A stretch of 64,000 nt of DNA. It comes from Tamarix chinensis (taxonomy: Eukaryota; Streptophyta; Magnoliopsida; Caryophyllales; Tamaricaceae). Position numbers and translations under genes: made by a program. The stretch is from contig CM060177.1 in the NCBI GenBank assembly GCA_030549775.1, forward strand, positions 50,033,138 to 50,097,137, given 5' to 3'. The notes below the pieces were generated by a model. That model was not told where the DNA came from. It searched no databases and saw nothing but the letters and a program-made list of their open reading frames with translations. Positions 46,440-56,910 of this stretch are shown piece by piece; position 1 is the stretch's first letter, and every line of letters begins with the position of its first letter.

Positions 46440-47470
46440 GCCAACCCCTAATTTCCCCTTTTTTCCTTTTTCCTTTTCTCCCTCTTTTTCCTTTTTCTTT
46501 CTTCCCCTTCTCCCCCCTTATTTTTCCCGCCTGGGCCGCCTGCCAGGCCCAGCACCCTTTCCCCCCTCGCGGCCCGTTCCCCTCCTGCGCCCCTCTTCCT
46601 TTTTTTTCCCCCGGCCGGTTCGGCCCGCCCCGTTTCCTCCCTTCTTTTCTTTTCCGCTGGACCGCCGGTCCAGCCTTCTTTCTCTCCCGCCCCCGTCGTC
46701 TTCAACCTCCAGCCACCTGCAACCCGAGATTTTCGCCGAGAAGGAAGCTTCTACGGCACGCCATTGCTCCCGTCTTTTCGTCCTTCTCCACCTCGTTGTC
46801 TCCCCTATAGATTTGACTAATCGATCCATTTATTTTTCCCGCACGAAACCCCTCTCTCTCTCTCCCCGGCGAGTCTCGGTCTGCAATTGCAGACCTGCTC
46901 CGGTCAGCCTCGCCGGACACGCATCCACCTAACCTCTGACCCTCCCTCGCATCCTTGTCGTTTTCCCGTCCCGTTTAGCCTATAAATAGCCCCGGAGATG
47001 GCCTGAATCGGGTTGGAGACTGGAAACCCAGAAATCCAAAGCCGCCGCACCGCCCACCTTCAGTCGCCGTTTCCTCCGCCTTCGGCCGCCGTTTCCTCCT
47101 GCCGCCCGTGCCACCAACGTCCTCCCTGCACCTCCCTCTACACAACCAAACTGCTAGCTCTCCCTGCCTCGCGCCGCACGTGCCGCCCTGGCCGTGCGAA
47201 AATCCCTCCTCAACCTCGACCTCCCAGCCCCTGCGCCACCTTCGCGCCGCCACCGCCGGCCACACCGCCGCTTGCAGCGCCACCACCACCCCCCAAAACG
47301 ACCAGCAGCTCCTGTCCTACCACCCCGTACCTCCCTTTCCCTCTGGTTTTCCCTCCCCTAGCCTCCACCACCATTTTCCCCTCTCTCCCTTCCTCCACCG
47401 CCGCGCCGCCGCCGCTGCCAGCCGCCGCCGCCGCCGCCGCCACCACCACCTCAGTCAGGTTGCCAATACC
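46440..47470 (+). other. Pyrimidine-rich, GC-rich leader block of LTR-i
   Basis: A C/T-rich segment with sharp boundaries, GC-richest from 46520 to 47450. Open frames on both strands (for example 47013-47474) are Pro/Ala/Ser-rich and end in CCG-repeat tracts. No domain is recognisable. A TATA box (46981) lies within it, so its right half would be the start of the transcript. Confidence 0.7.
46981..46989 (+). promoter_or_regulatory. TATA box of LTR-i
   Basis: GCCTATAAATAGCCCC fits the plant TATA consensus and lies 960 bp inside the LTR. Related sites occur at similar depths in LTR-d (GCCTATAAATACCCC) and LTR-j (TTTAAATAG). If used, U3 is about 1 kb and R+U5 about 4.1 kb. Confidence 0.55.
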
Positions 47471-47484
47471 CTGAACCCTAAGTC

Positions 47485-47664
47485 ATAAATAAATAAATAA
47501 ATAAATAAAATAAGTAAATAATAATAATGAATAAATAAATAAATAAATAAAAGTGATTAGTGGTTTAATATTAATAACTACTATTATTAGTATTATTATG
47601 ATTAATATTAACATTATCATTATTATTACCATTATTATTATTATTGTTATTATTATTATTATTA

Positions 47665-47695
<31 letters not shown>

Positions 47696-47890
47696 CATTA
47701 TTATTATTAAGCATTATTATTACTAACATTACCATTAGTGTTATTACTATTATTGTTATTAGTATTAATATTAATATTAATATTATGATGGTTATTACTA
47801 TTAATAGTATTATTAGTATGATTATTATTACTATTATTATTGTTTTTATTATTATTATCATTATCGTTACTGTTGCTATTCTTATGGCTA

Positions 47891-47928
<38 letters not shown>

Positions 47929-48900
47929 GTACTGTTATTATTATTATTGTTACTATTAGTATTATTATTATCACTATTATTACCATTATTATTATTATTG
48001 TTATTATTTTACTATTAGTGTTATTATTGTTATTATTAATATTATTATTGTTGTTATTTTTACTACTGTTAGTGTTAGTACTATTATTGTTATTATTATT
48101 ATTATTGATATTATTATTATTATTGCTATTATTCTTAGGGTTGTGTCATTGTTATTATTATTACTACTACTATTATCATGGTCATTATTTTACTATTAGT
48201 ATAATAATTATTATTAATACTGTTATTGTTATTTTACTATTGTTGTTGTTATTATTATTATTATTGTTATTATTATTATTATTGCTATTACTATTACTAT
48301 TATTATTAGTAGTAGTATTATTGTTAATGTCATTATTATTATTGTCTTTACTATTTTATTATCAACGTTATTATGGCCGTTGTTATTAGTACTATTATTA
48401 GTATTATTATCGTTACCATTATTACCCATATTACTATTATTATTGTAATAATAATATTATTATTTTCATTAATATCATTAGTATGGTTATTATCATTATC
48501 ATTATTATTCTTATCATTTCTTTATCACTATTGTGTTTATCGCATCTATTATTTTATCGATTATTACCGTTATTCTTATTATCCTTATTAATATTATTTT
48601 TATGATCGTTGATATTATTACTAATACTTTCATTGTATTTATTATTATTATTTGTATTATTATTGTCTTCATTCCTATCATTATTATTATTATCACTATT
48701 ATTATTGTTAACATTATCATTGTTTTTGTCACCTAAGCGACTATGGTTGTACAAATACTTTATTATTAGTATTATTATTATTATCGATAATACACTATTA
48801 CTAATGCTAATATGATTTCAATTATTACTATTATCATTATAGCTATTATTATTTTTATTAGGAGCACTGTTATTATAAATAGTATTCTTATTATGGTAGG
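47485..48900 (+). repeat. AATA and (ATT)n array, about 1.4 kb, in LTR-i
   Basis: AAATA repeats (47485-47550) are followed by more than 1.2 kb of interrupted ATT/TTA units. All open frames here (poly-Leu, poly-Ile, poly-Asn) are by-products of the triplet repeat. Confidence 0.95.
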
Positions 48901-49168
48901 TATTACTGGTAATCATTATTAATGTTGTTAAAACCCTCACCTTAGCATTTGGATTGCTAAAACCTACTTAATTAGTGATAATCCGTATAAGCTATCGTAA
49001 GAGTAGTAATAACCAAACCCTTTTTATTTATAAACCCCATTATTAATAGTAGCCTTGGTATTAGGCCATGATAGGGGTAAGATGGGAATTTTGATAATTC
49101 TGGTAGAGGGAGATTAACCCCAAGTATTCCCTCTTATAGGTAAACCGGGTCAAACCACCGGAGGTATA

Positions 49169-49205
49169 GGAGCGTGCTCCAAGCCCGGCGCCGATTTAGG
49201 TAAGG
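49169..49205 (+). promoter_or_regulatory. Palindrome GGAGCGTGCTCC plus splice-donor-like AG|GTAAGG in LTR-i
   Basis: The stem GGAGC/GCTCC (49169-49180) is followed after 17 nt by TTTAG|GTAAGG (GT at 49200-49201). The same pair occurs at 54185/54215 and 61107/61138 in LTR-j, and the word GGAGCGTGCTCCAAG is unchanged. A matching acceptor-like tract ends just before the gag start at 51396. Confidence 0.5.
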
Positions 49206-50092
49206 ACGTAACTAAGGCTGCTTGTGTGTATTACATGTTTTATTTGCCTTGGATGCCTCGTGTGTTTTATACGCTATATTACGTGTATGTTATCTGTTCT
49301 ACTGTGTAGCGCAACATGGAACCGAGGTACGTTTCCGTACTCTGGCTTATATGTACTAGTATGGCATGATACAAGGATGATATGGTGTGATGTGACATGC
49401 ACGTTAGAATGTTTTGATGAGGAGTTGTGGAGTGGGGGCTTTGAAAGAGAAAAATAAGCAAATAGGAAAACCAAAGGGAAGTATGTTGGCTAACGCAGGT
49501 AAGAATGACCTAGGCAAGTTATGATTAATGAATGAATGGGAAAAGGGGGGGATTTAATAAATAGGAGAGTAGAAGAAAGTAAAGTTACTTGGGGAACACT
49601 AGGGTTTGGGATGGAAACCCTAATTTGAGGAGGTAGAGAAGAAAAGGAAAATAATAAGAATTTATGGGGAAGAGTGAAGTATGTGGGGAATTTGAGTTGA
49701 GGGTCATGATTTGGGTTCCCGATGCGAGAAGTATATTAAATACAAAGGGTGTTAGTGGCTTAATATAAGCGTAGGAGACAGCTCGGTGACCTAAACCGAG
49801 TGAGGATATAGATAAGATTGGATGTGTGACCTGTGTCCTATGTGCTGTGGATGCCTTATATGAATGCTGTGTTGTATTCTAAATGTCGTTATCTTACTTG
49901 TTTCGTGGGTAATGTGGCTTGGAAACAAGACGTGTACTTATATTTTATTAACATGTGATAGTACGATTATGTCGTCAGTTTTGATGTGATGTGTTGAGAA
50001 CTCTGGCCATGCATGACAAAGATATGCCCTCGAATAAGATACTTTAAGACACTAACGACTTACAGAGAAAGATGTTGAGCTGAACCCAGACC

Positions 50093-50409
50093 GGTCCACC
50101 GGCTATAATAGTGGCAGGGTATTTTACCCTCGCGACCGTTCCACCGGCTATAATAGTGGCAGGGCATAAGCCCTCGCGACCGTTCCACCGGCTATAATAG
50201 TGGGGGATTTCGTGCTCAACAAACTAAACGTAAAGGTGATAAGCCATGGGAAAGATATAAATGGTTACAGTGGAATACCTTGTGAGTCGGAGCCAGACCG
50301 GTCCACCGGCTATAATAGTGGCAGGGTATCTTACCCTCGCGACCGTTCCACCGGCTATAATAGTGGCAGGGCATGGCCCTCGCGACCGTTCCACCGGCTA
50401 TAATAGTGG
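50093..50409 (+). repeat. Two box clusters of LTR-i (3 + 3 copies)
   Basis: Boxes at 50093-50114, 50138-50159, 50182-50203, 50300-50321, 50345-50366 and 50388-50409 are nearly identical. Spacers are AGGGTATTTTACCCT, AGGGCATAAGCCCT, AGGGTATCTTACCCT and AGGGCATGGCCCT, each a perfect hairpin. The stem switches between GGGTA/TACCC and GGGC/GCCC. Confidence 0.92.
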
Positions 50410-50970
50410 GGTTCCCGCACTCACAGGGTCTGGACAAGATGATGATCGATTATATTCAGAGACCTGATAAAAGAAAAGTGACGTTTGGTCTGTAATCTGT
50501 GTGGTTTATGTGTTATTGCATTCGATCTATGTATCTATGCTATGTCTTCTATGTTATGTATCTTTGTGTGTGGGCCTTGGCACCTACGCCCTTACTCAGT
50601 ACTGGACCCGTACTGATGCTACACTGGTTGAATGGGTCCTGTGATGATCCACCAATGGTGGGGAGCAGACCTTTGATGCAGGTTTTGATCGGTTGCTATT
50701 GGGGTGGAAGGTTGACTTGAGGGAGTAAGTGGACCGGACATTTACCTTCGGAATTTGTTTTGTGTAATCGCATTCGTCTTGAAAGTCACAAGTGTTGTAC
50801 TTAAATCTTCAAGGGTTTTATCATACTTGTCATTCCGTTATTTTAAGTATTCTGATATATAGACCTTTTAAATTGTATTTCGGAATGTAACTTTTTACCT
50901 TCGCACTCTGATTTTGTAGAACCCGTGTTTTATGAATGATTTGCTCTGGTTTTATTCTTTCTAGCCTTAG

Positions 50971-51016
50971 CACTTAGTATCGGGTCGGTAGCTATGGATC
51001 GATCTGGTACTAAGTG
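50971..51016 (+). other. Terminal LTR hairpin of LTR-i
   Basis: Arms CACTTAGTA and TACTAAGTG, nine perfect pairs, followed by TGGCGGTAATA. It lies 100 nt before the LTR end. Confidence 0.75.
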
Positions 51017-51116
51017 TGGCGGTAATACCCCCGAGTTACGGTTTTTAATTCTCTTGCTTCCGCTAAAACTCTTGATTTAAACGAAATTTTTCAGTAGTAA
51101 ATTTGGGGGTGTTACA

Positions 51117-51395
51117 AGTTGGTATCAGAGCGGTTGGTCCTTTCGGCCACGCTTGTTTTTGAAATTAAAGCCTATTTTTGAGAATTGTATTTGTTTCTAA
51201 TAGGAAAATTTTTTTCCTCGAATTTGAATTGTTTTGAAGAGAAAGGAAATTTTATTCCGAAGTGTTAGGAGTCCGAGCCACAGTGAGGAACGTAAGGGTA
51301 GACTAGGAATCCTTCACAAAGGATGAGGGTAGCATAGCATGATTAATGCGGACTAGCGGGTCGCTTCTAACCTTGTTTTTCTCTTGCAGCTTCCC
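51117..51395 (+). promoter_or_regulatory. Primer-binding site and gag leader of the outer element
   Basis: AGTTGGTATCAGAGC (51117-51131) follows the LTR. TGGTATCAGAGC is complementary to the 3' end of initiator Met tRNA and would prime minus-strand synthesis. Just before gag, CTTCTAACCTTGTTTTTCTCTTGCAG (in parts: branch-like CTTCTAAC, pyrimidine tract, CAG at 51388-51390) looks like a 3' splice site. Confidence 0.8.
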
Positions 51396-51694
51396 ATGGC
51401 GGCGAATGGCCGAGTAGCCCGTTTGGAGGGGGCCTTTGAGGCCTTCATGCAATTTGTTCAGCGTAACCACCAACAGGAGGGTGCGGGAGAGGATTGGCTT
51501 AGGAGAGTTACCGGGCATCACCCACCTACGTACTCCGGCGAGGAAGACCCTGTGATCCTCGAGGGGTGGATCAGAGACTTAGACCGTACATTTGAGGCGG
51601 TAGGTTGCCCTGCAGCTCGGCAACCCAGCATAGCTGCTTTCTTCTTGAGAGGCGTGGCAGACGCCTGGTGGGTAGAACACCGAGCCCGAGTCGG
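51396..51694 (+). CDS. Outer-element gag, N-terminal part (split by an insertion)
   Basis: ATG at 51396 opens a frame running to the insertion at 51694 (about 100 codons). It starts MAANGRVARLEGAFEAFMQF, then WLRRVTGHHPPTYSGEEDPV, EGWIRDLDRTFEAVGC and FFLRGVADAWW, the N-terminal half of the Ty3/gypsy retrotransposon gag domain, closest in style to Tekay/Del chromoviruses. Gag builds the virus-like particle. A TTG four codons upstream is in frame, but the ATG is the natural start. The remainder of the frame resumes at 63547 without a stop, so gag was open when the inner element inserted. Confidence 0.88.
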
Positions 51695-52109
51695 TGAAAT
51701 GCCCCGAAAATTTCATATTTTATAAACTACATTTAAAGGATATTTATTATAATAATTATTTAAATAAATTATTTTTAAATTGAATTAATTAGGGTAAATC
51801 AAGAAGACAGTTATAAGTATTTTTATTAGAAGAAAATTTGGGTATTTTAGCTAATTAAGCATTTTATTTCAAAAATAAATTAAATAAATTATTTTATTTA
51901 AAATAAGAAGAAAATAAAAATAGTTTCAAATTAATATTAATTTTATAAATAAATAATTTAATTGGAGAAAATTTGGGTGTTTTGCTAATTAAAAAGGAAT
52001 TTGTGGAAAACCTTTTAAAAATCCTAATTTAGCCTAAAAAGGGGATTTTAAATATTAATTTATTTAAATATTATCATTTTTAATAACTCAAATATCCTAA
52101 TTAATTTAA

Positions 52110-53330
52110 TTAATTCAAACCACTATTTTTCTTTTCCTTTTCTCTTTTCCTTTCTTTTCTTTCTTTTTCTTTCTTTTTCTTCTTTTCCTTTTTCCTTCTT
52201 TTCTTCTTTTTTCTTCTTCTTCTTTTCTTTTTCTTTTTTCTCCTCTCCGAACTGGGCCAGCCCAGCGGCCCAGTTCCTCTTTTCCCTTCCTTTCTTCCTT
52301 CGGCCCAGCCCGTCCGCGCGCGCCGTTGCCTCCTTCTCCCGCCTCCAGCGCTGCGTTTTGTCCATCGTTTTACTAAAACTCTCGTCGTGTTATTTAATGA
52401 GCCAGCCCGCGCGTCCTCCTTCGCCCGTCCCCCTCTACGCCGCGTTTTGACTCCACTTCCACCTAAACCCGTCGTTTCATTAATGCCTACCTCCCTCGCG
52501 CTCGACCGGCCCGGTCTGCCCCTTCTTTCTTTTCTTTCCTCGCGAACCGCCCGGCCCAGCCTCTTTCTTCTTCCCCTTCGCGCCTGCCAGCCCCCGACGC
52601 CGTCGAACCTGCAACTTCCCCGCCGAAAATGGCGGCATCGGCTACGAGCAGTCTTACCGGCCGATTCACCCACCCTTCTCTTCCTATTAGCTCGCACATC
52701 ATCTTGGAATAGTCAATTAACCTTCACTCTCTCTCATTCTCTCTCTCTGGCTTCTCGAATCTTCGACCCGACCCAAGCAACCGCCGGTCGATTTATGACA
52801 CCGGCCACCAAAACCCTATCACCCAAACCCATCCTTCCGACCCCCAAAACCCTAATAACCCATCTAAACTCTTTAAATAGCCTAATGGTGGGTGTTTTCG
52901 AGACTTCTTCCTTCCGAAACCCCAAGTCAGAATCGCCCAGCCACCTCCCCCATCAGACGCCATTATCTCCTTCCTCGGCCAACTTCAACATCTCTTCTTG
53001 CTACCAATCTCTTCCCTGAAATTTCCTCTAGCTAACTAAGCCATTCAAATCCTTCGATTCTTCTTGAATGAGCTGCCATAACCATGCGAAGTTGGTTAGT
53101 TGCTTCGACAGAAAATTTCACCCCGAGACCTTAAACCACCTTCCACCACCACATGCGCCGCTTCTAACACCTTCCAAACCAACCATTAAATCCTACTAAT
53201 TATCCTCTACAGCCCCATATAATTATTTTAATTTTTCTTCCTCTCCATCACCCATTTTCCTAATTTTTGGCCCTCTTAGATCACTTTTCCGGCCACCTCC
53301 GGGAACCACCGCCGGCCACCTTCATCCTCC
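52110..53330 (+). other. Pyrimidine-rich leader block of LTR-j (5' copy)
   Basis: C/T-rich to GC-rich segment. A 210-codon frame (52387-53019) is Pro/Leu/Ser-rich. In the 3' copy the equivalent frame is broken into two by single-base length changes, which argues against a conserved protein. TTTAAATAGCC (52872-52880) is a weak TATA-like candidate. Confidence 0.7.
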
Positions 53331-54539
53331 AACTCAAGGTGAAACCCTAAAACTTTTAAATACTTAATTTCGATTTATTGATAATTATTATGCTTTTATT
53401 CTAATTTTTAATGCTAATTCAAGTTTAATTATTATTATTATAATTATTATTATTGTTGTTATCAACTGTATTTTAATTTCTAAATTTGGTTTACAGGTCT
53501 GGGAGTATTATTGAGTGAGATAAATTATTATTCTCGAATTTTTCCTATTTAATGTAATTATTACATGTTTAATAATATTATTAATAATATAATTAATATT
53601 ATTATTGTTAGTATAATTAGTTATTTGATACTGCAATTATTTCAGGAGAAGTAGAAACCTAAAATTTTAATTAAGTCTCGTATCTTTGCCTTTTTATTAT
53701 TATTTTTAGCATTTTTAACATTATTACTAATTATCTTATTATTATTAACCATATTAACTTTATATAATAAGTATATGTATAATATTAATATCTTTTTACA
53801 TTTCAAATAGTATTATCATTAAATGGGGAGGTTTCAAAATCCACTTTGTAAATTTAAGGCTTAGATTATTATTGTTATTAAGTTTTCTATTAATATTACT
53901 ACTATTAGTAATAATCTGTTATTATTAAAATTATTATTATAATAAATATTATTATTATTATTACCTTTACTAAATTTATTTCGGTAAAGGGTAGAAACCC
54001 TTATATCACCACCTTTTTACTTTAAATATAATAGTATGTATTAATGTTTTAGTGGTTTTGGGCATAATTAATTAAGAATCAAGACTTAAGATAAATTAGA
54101 AACTAATAGTAGTATAGGAAGGAAGCTAATCCTAGTATTTCTTCCCATAGTAGGTGAGCCCAGTCAAATCCCTCAAGTGGAATAGGAGCGTGCTCCAAGA
54201 CCGTGTCGTTTTAGGTAAGGAGTGCTAAGGTCTTTTATGTGCTTATTTGTATTATGTGCTTCGCATGCTATGTATCATGTGTTGTTATTATTAATTATTT
54301 CGTATGTGGTATGAGATGGAGTTAAAGTATGTTTTTGTATGGCATGTGTATTATATGTATATGACAATATGTGTTGTGACTCTATAAGACATATATGAGA
54401 GGACTTTGATGTGATTTGTGCGGGAGAAAGGATGAAAAAGGAGGATGGGGAAAGAATTTGATTAAGGGAAGTGAGTTAACCTAATTTTATGGTTTTATAA
54501 GGATTAATCTAATGTATGATTTTATGTGTGAAAGAGCAG

Positions 54540-54960
54540 AATTTATGGTTCGTTGGGAGAATCTAATTTAGGATGTTATTTGGGAGACGGTAATTTATGA
54601 TGTTATCGAATTTATGGTGTGTTTGGGAGAATCTAATTTATGGTGTTAATTGGGAGAATCTAATTTATGATGTTATATGGGATAATCGAATTTATAATTT
54701 GTTTGGGAGAATTTAGTTTATGATGTTATTTGGGAGAATGTAATTTATAATATTATATGGGAGAATTTAAGTTATGATTTGATTGGGAGAGTTAATTTAT
54801 AATTTGTTTGGGAGAATCTAATTCATGATGTTATTTGGGAAAATGTAATTTATGATATTATATGGTGGAATCTAATTTATGATTTGCTTGGGGGAATTCA
54901 ATTTATAGTTTTCCTTGGGAGATTCTAATTTATAATTTTATGTGGAAGAATCTTTATGGC
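54540..54960 (+). repeat. GGGAGAATCTAATTTATGATGTTATTT array in LTR-j (5' copy)
   Basis: More than ten degenerate units of about 24-40 bp containing GGGAGAATNTAATTTATG. The 3' copy repeats the array at about 61465-61880. It occupies the place of the GGTAATTTT array of LTR-g. Confidence 0.85.
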
Positions 54961-55624
54961 TTGAATTTAGGGTTTGGTATGGAAGAATCTTTATGGTTTG
55001 AATTTAGGGTTCAGTATGGGTGAATCTTTGGTTTTGGTTGGATTGAATTTATGGTTTTGTATGACGGAATCTAGGGTTTACCTGGTGGTATTAATGGATG
55101 TATGTTAGTATTAGGGTTTGTATGATGATATTAAGGTTTGTATGGTGGTAATTATAGTTGTATGGAGGTATTAGGATTTACATGGTGATATTGATGGTTG
55201 AATGGTGGTATTAGGGTTTGCATGGTTGAATTTAGGGTTTCACGTGGAATTTTAGGATTTGCATGAAAACGGTTCAAGGTTTGCATGGGGAGATTAATGT
55301 TTGCATGGAAGATAAATTTACGTGTGAAAAGTTGATTTGGGATGTAAGGGAGGAAGTAGAAGAGTTATTTGGGTGTTTGAATATTTTGGGTGAAAAATAA
55401 TACGTAGGACATTATAAGGGTATGGAGGAGACTGAATTATGATTTGTTGTGGTTAATTGAGGTATATGGTGGCTGATTAGGGTTTTTGGTGTTATCATGT
55501 GTATATGGTGATTAAAGTGTAATTGTGATGTGTGGTGATTTATGCATGTTTGGTAAAAGCCTTTGAATAAGATACCTAAAACATTAATCACGTAAAGAGG
55601 AAGATGTTGAGCCGGGCCCAGACC

Positions 55625-55946
55625 GATCCACCGGCATAATAGTGGCCAGGTACTGCGGTAACCTGGAGATCGATCCACCGGCTTAATAGTGGTAGGGTAT
55701 GTTACCCTAGTGACCGATCCACCGGCAATAATAGTGGGGATCCCGAGCTCAACGAACCAAACTATACATGTTGATAATAAGTGGGAAGACATTATCTACT
55801 TACAGTGGAACACCGTGCGAGAAGGGGCCAGACCGATCCACCGGCTATAATAGTGGCAGGGTATGTTACCCTCGCGACCGATCCACCGGCTAAAATAGTG
55901 GCAGGGTATGTTACCCTTGCGACCGATCCACCGGCTAAAATAGTGG
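55625..55946 (+). repeat. Two box clusters of LTR-j, 5' copy (3 + 3 copies)
   Basis: Boxes use GATCCACCGGnnnnAATAGTGG. Spacer hairpins are CCAGG-TAC/GTA-CCTGG (first spacer) and AGGGTATGTTACCCT (the others). The final boxes run into GGGGATCCC and GGGGTTCCC. The intercluster segment contains GTGGAACACCGTGCGAG. Confidence 0.9.
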
Positions 55947-56478
55947 GGTTCCCGTACTCGTATGGACTTGATAAAAAGTATGGTGTGAAATGAATTCTAA
56001 TAATAGATTAATGAAATGATTAATCCAGTCTACAATCGGGCCTTATACTCTTACTTGGATGGTTGTATGTATTTATGTGATCATATTGGTCTTATGCATT
56101 TATAAGCATTCCCTTCTATGTTCTGCATGATTTATGTGTCGGTGTGTTGGCCTTAGTGATCAAGTCTCCTTACTCAGTACTGGACCCTACTGATACTACA
56201 TTGATTGATGGGTCCTGTGATGATCCACCAATGGTGGGGAGCAGACCTCTTGTGCAGGTTTAAGATCAGAGACTGTTTTGGGGTGGCAGGCCTGACTTGA
56301 GTGAGTAGGCAATCCGGCATTTGACCCATCGGGTTTTATCTTATTTAAATGTATTTCTATTTGTAAGTTACAAGTGTTTATAAACGTTTATGCGTACTCT
56401 GATTTTGTTGTAAGATCTTTTGAATTCTTTTATGAATGGTTAATTTGAATTTAACGTAAAACTTTTCTTTAGCCTTAG

Positions 56479-56524
56479 CACTTGGTACTGGAACGGTCGG
56501 AGAGAACTGGTCTAGTACTAAGTG
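56479..56524 (+). other. Terminal LTR hairpin of LTR-j, 5' copy
   Basis: Arms CACTTGGTACT and AGTACTAAGTG, eleven pairs including one G-U on the sense strand, followed by TGGCGGTAACA. It lies 97 nt before the LTR end. Confidence 0.75.
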
Positions 56525-56621
56525 TGGCGGTAACATTCCCAGAATTCACAGGTTTTAAGTGTTTCTATCTTAATTGCTTCTGTTTTCAAAAAAAAAAATT
56601 AGTGAATTTTGGGGTGTTACA

Positions 56622-56910
56622 AGTTGGTATCAGAGCAGGTTTCGACCATGCTCTTCCGTGTTCTTTAAAATTTTTAAATTGATACCACAGGATGGTATCG
56701 AAGTTGATTTCAACCAAGCTCCTTCATTTTTAAATTTTTCTCTAAGCTGATACCACAAGTTGGTATCAGAGTGGTTGGTCTTTCGGCCACGCTCGTTTTC
56801 GGAAATAAATTTGGTTTTCGGACTTTGTATTTGATTTTGAAGTGTGTTTTGACCGCTCCTCTATTTGTTTTAAACTTTTTAAGCTGATACCACAAAGTGG
56901 TATCAGAGCT
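56622..56910 (+). repeat. Four tandem PBS-like units in the inner element
   Basis: AGTTGGTATCAGAGC (56622) is the PBS proper. PBS-like GATGGTATCGAAG (56691), AGTTGGTATCAGAGT (56759) and AGTGGTATCAGAGC (56896) follow. The last three each lie in a palindrome with GATACCAC a few bases upstream (56681-56699, 56748-56768, 56884-56906). Unit three and its downstream CTTTCGGCCACGCTCG match the post-PBS leader of the outer element. Confidence 0.8.

Larger units (their letters stand above)
46021..51116 (+). mobile_element. LTR-i, 5' LTR (5096 bp) of a large chromovirus-type element
   Basis: TGAAATACCCC to GGGGTGTTACA, followed directly by a Met primer-binding site. Order: AT-rich head (46021-46440), C/T-rich block (46440-47470), TATA box (46981), a 1.4-kb ATT-type array (47485-48900), palindrome GGAGCGTGCTCC with a splice-donor-like GTAAGG (49169-49205), six boxes (50093-50409), hairpins (about 50600-50661) and terminal hairpin (50971-51016). 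The putative 5-bp target copy on the left is ATAGA (46016-46020); the right side lies outside the window. Confidence 0.92.
51695..56621 (+). repeat. LTR-j, 5' copy (4927 bp)
   Basis: TGAAATGCCCC to GGGGTGTTACA. Order: AT-rich head (51695-52110), C/T-rich block (52110-53330), TTTAAATAG (52872), ATT-rich stretch (53390-53960), palindrome plus donor-like site (54185-54220), GGGAGAATCTAATTTATG array (54540-54960), TATGGTGGTATTAGGGTTTG array (55080-55260), box clusters (55625-55946), CCACC/GGTGG hairpin (56225-56237) and terminal hairpin (56479-56524). Confidence 0.95.

Noticed and set aside
47644..48815. Open frames encoding poly-Leu, poly-Ile or poly-Asn
   Set aside because: They are read-through of the ATT triplet array in different frames.
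50200..50467. Small open frames over the box arrays (also 27524-27981, 55412-55993, 62399-62915)
   Set aside because: They arise from box repeats lacking stops in some frames; frame is not kept between families, while hairpins are.
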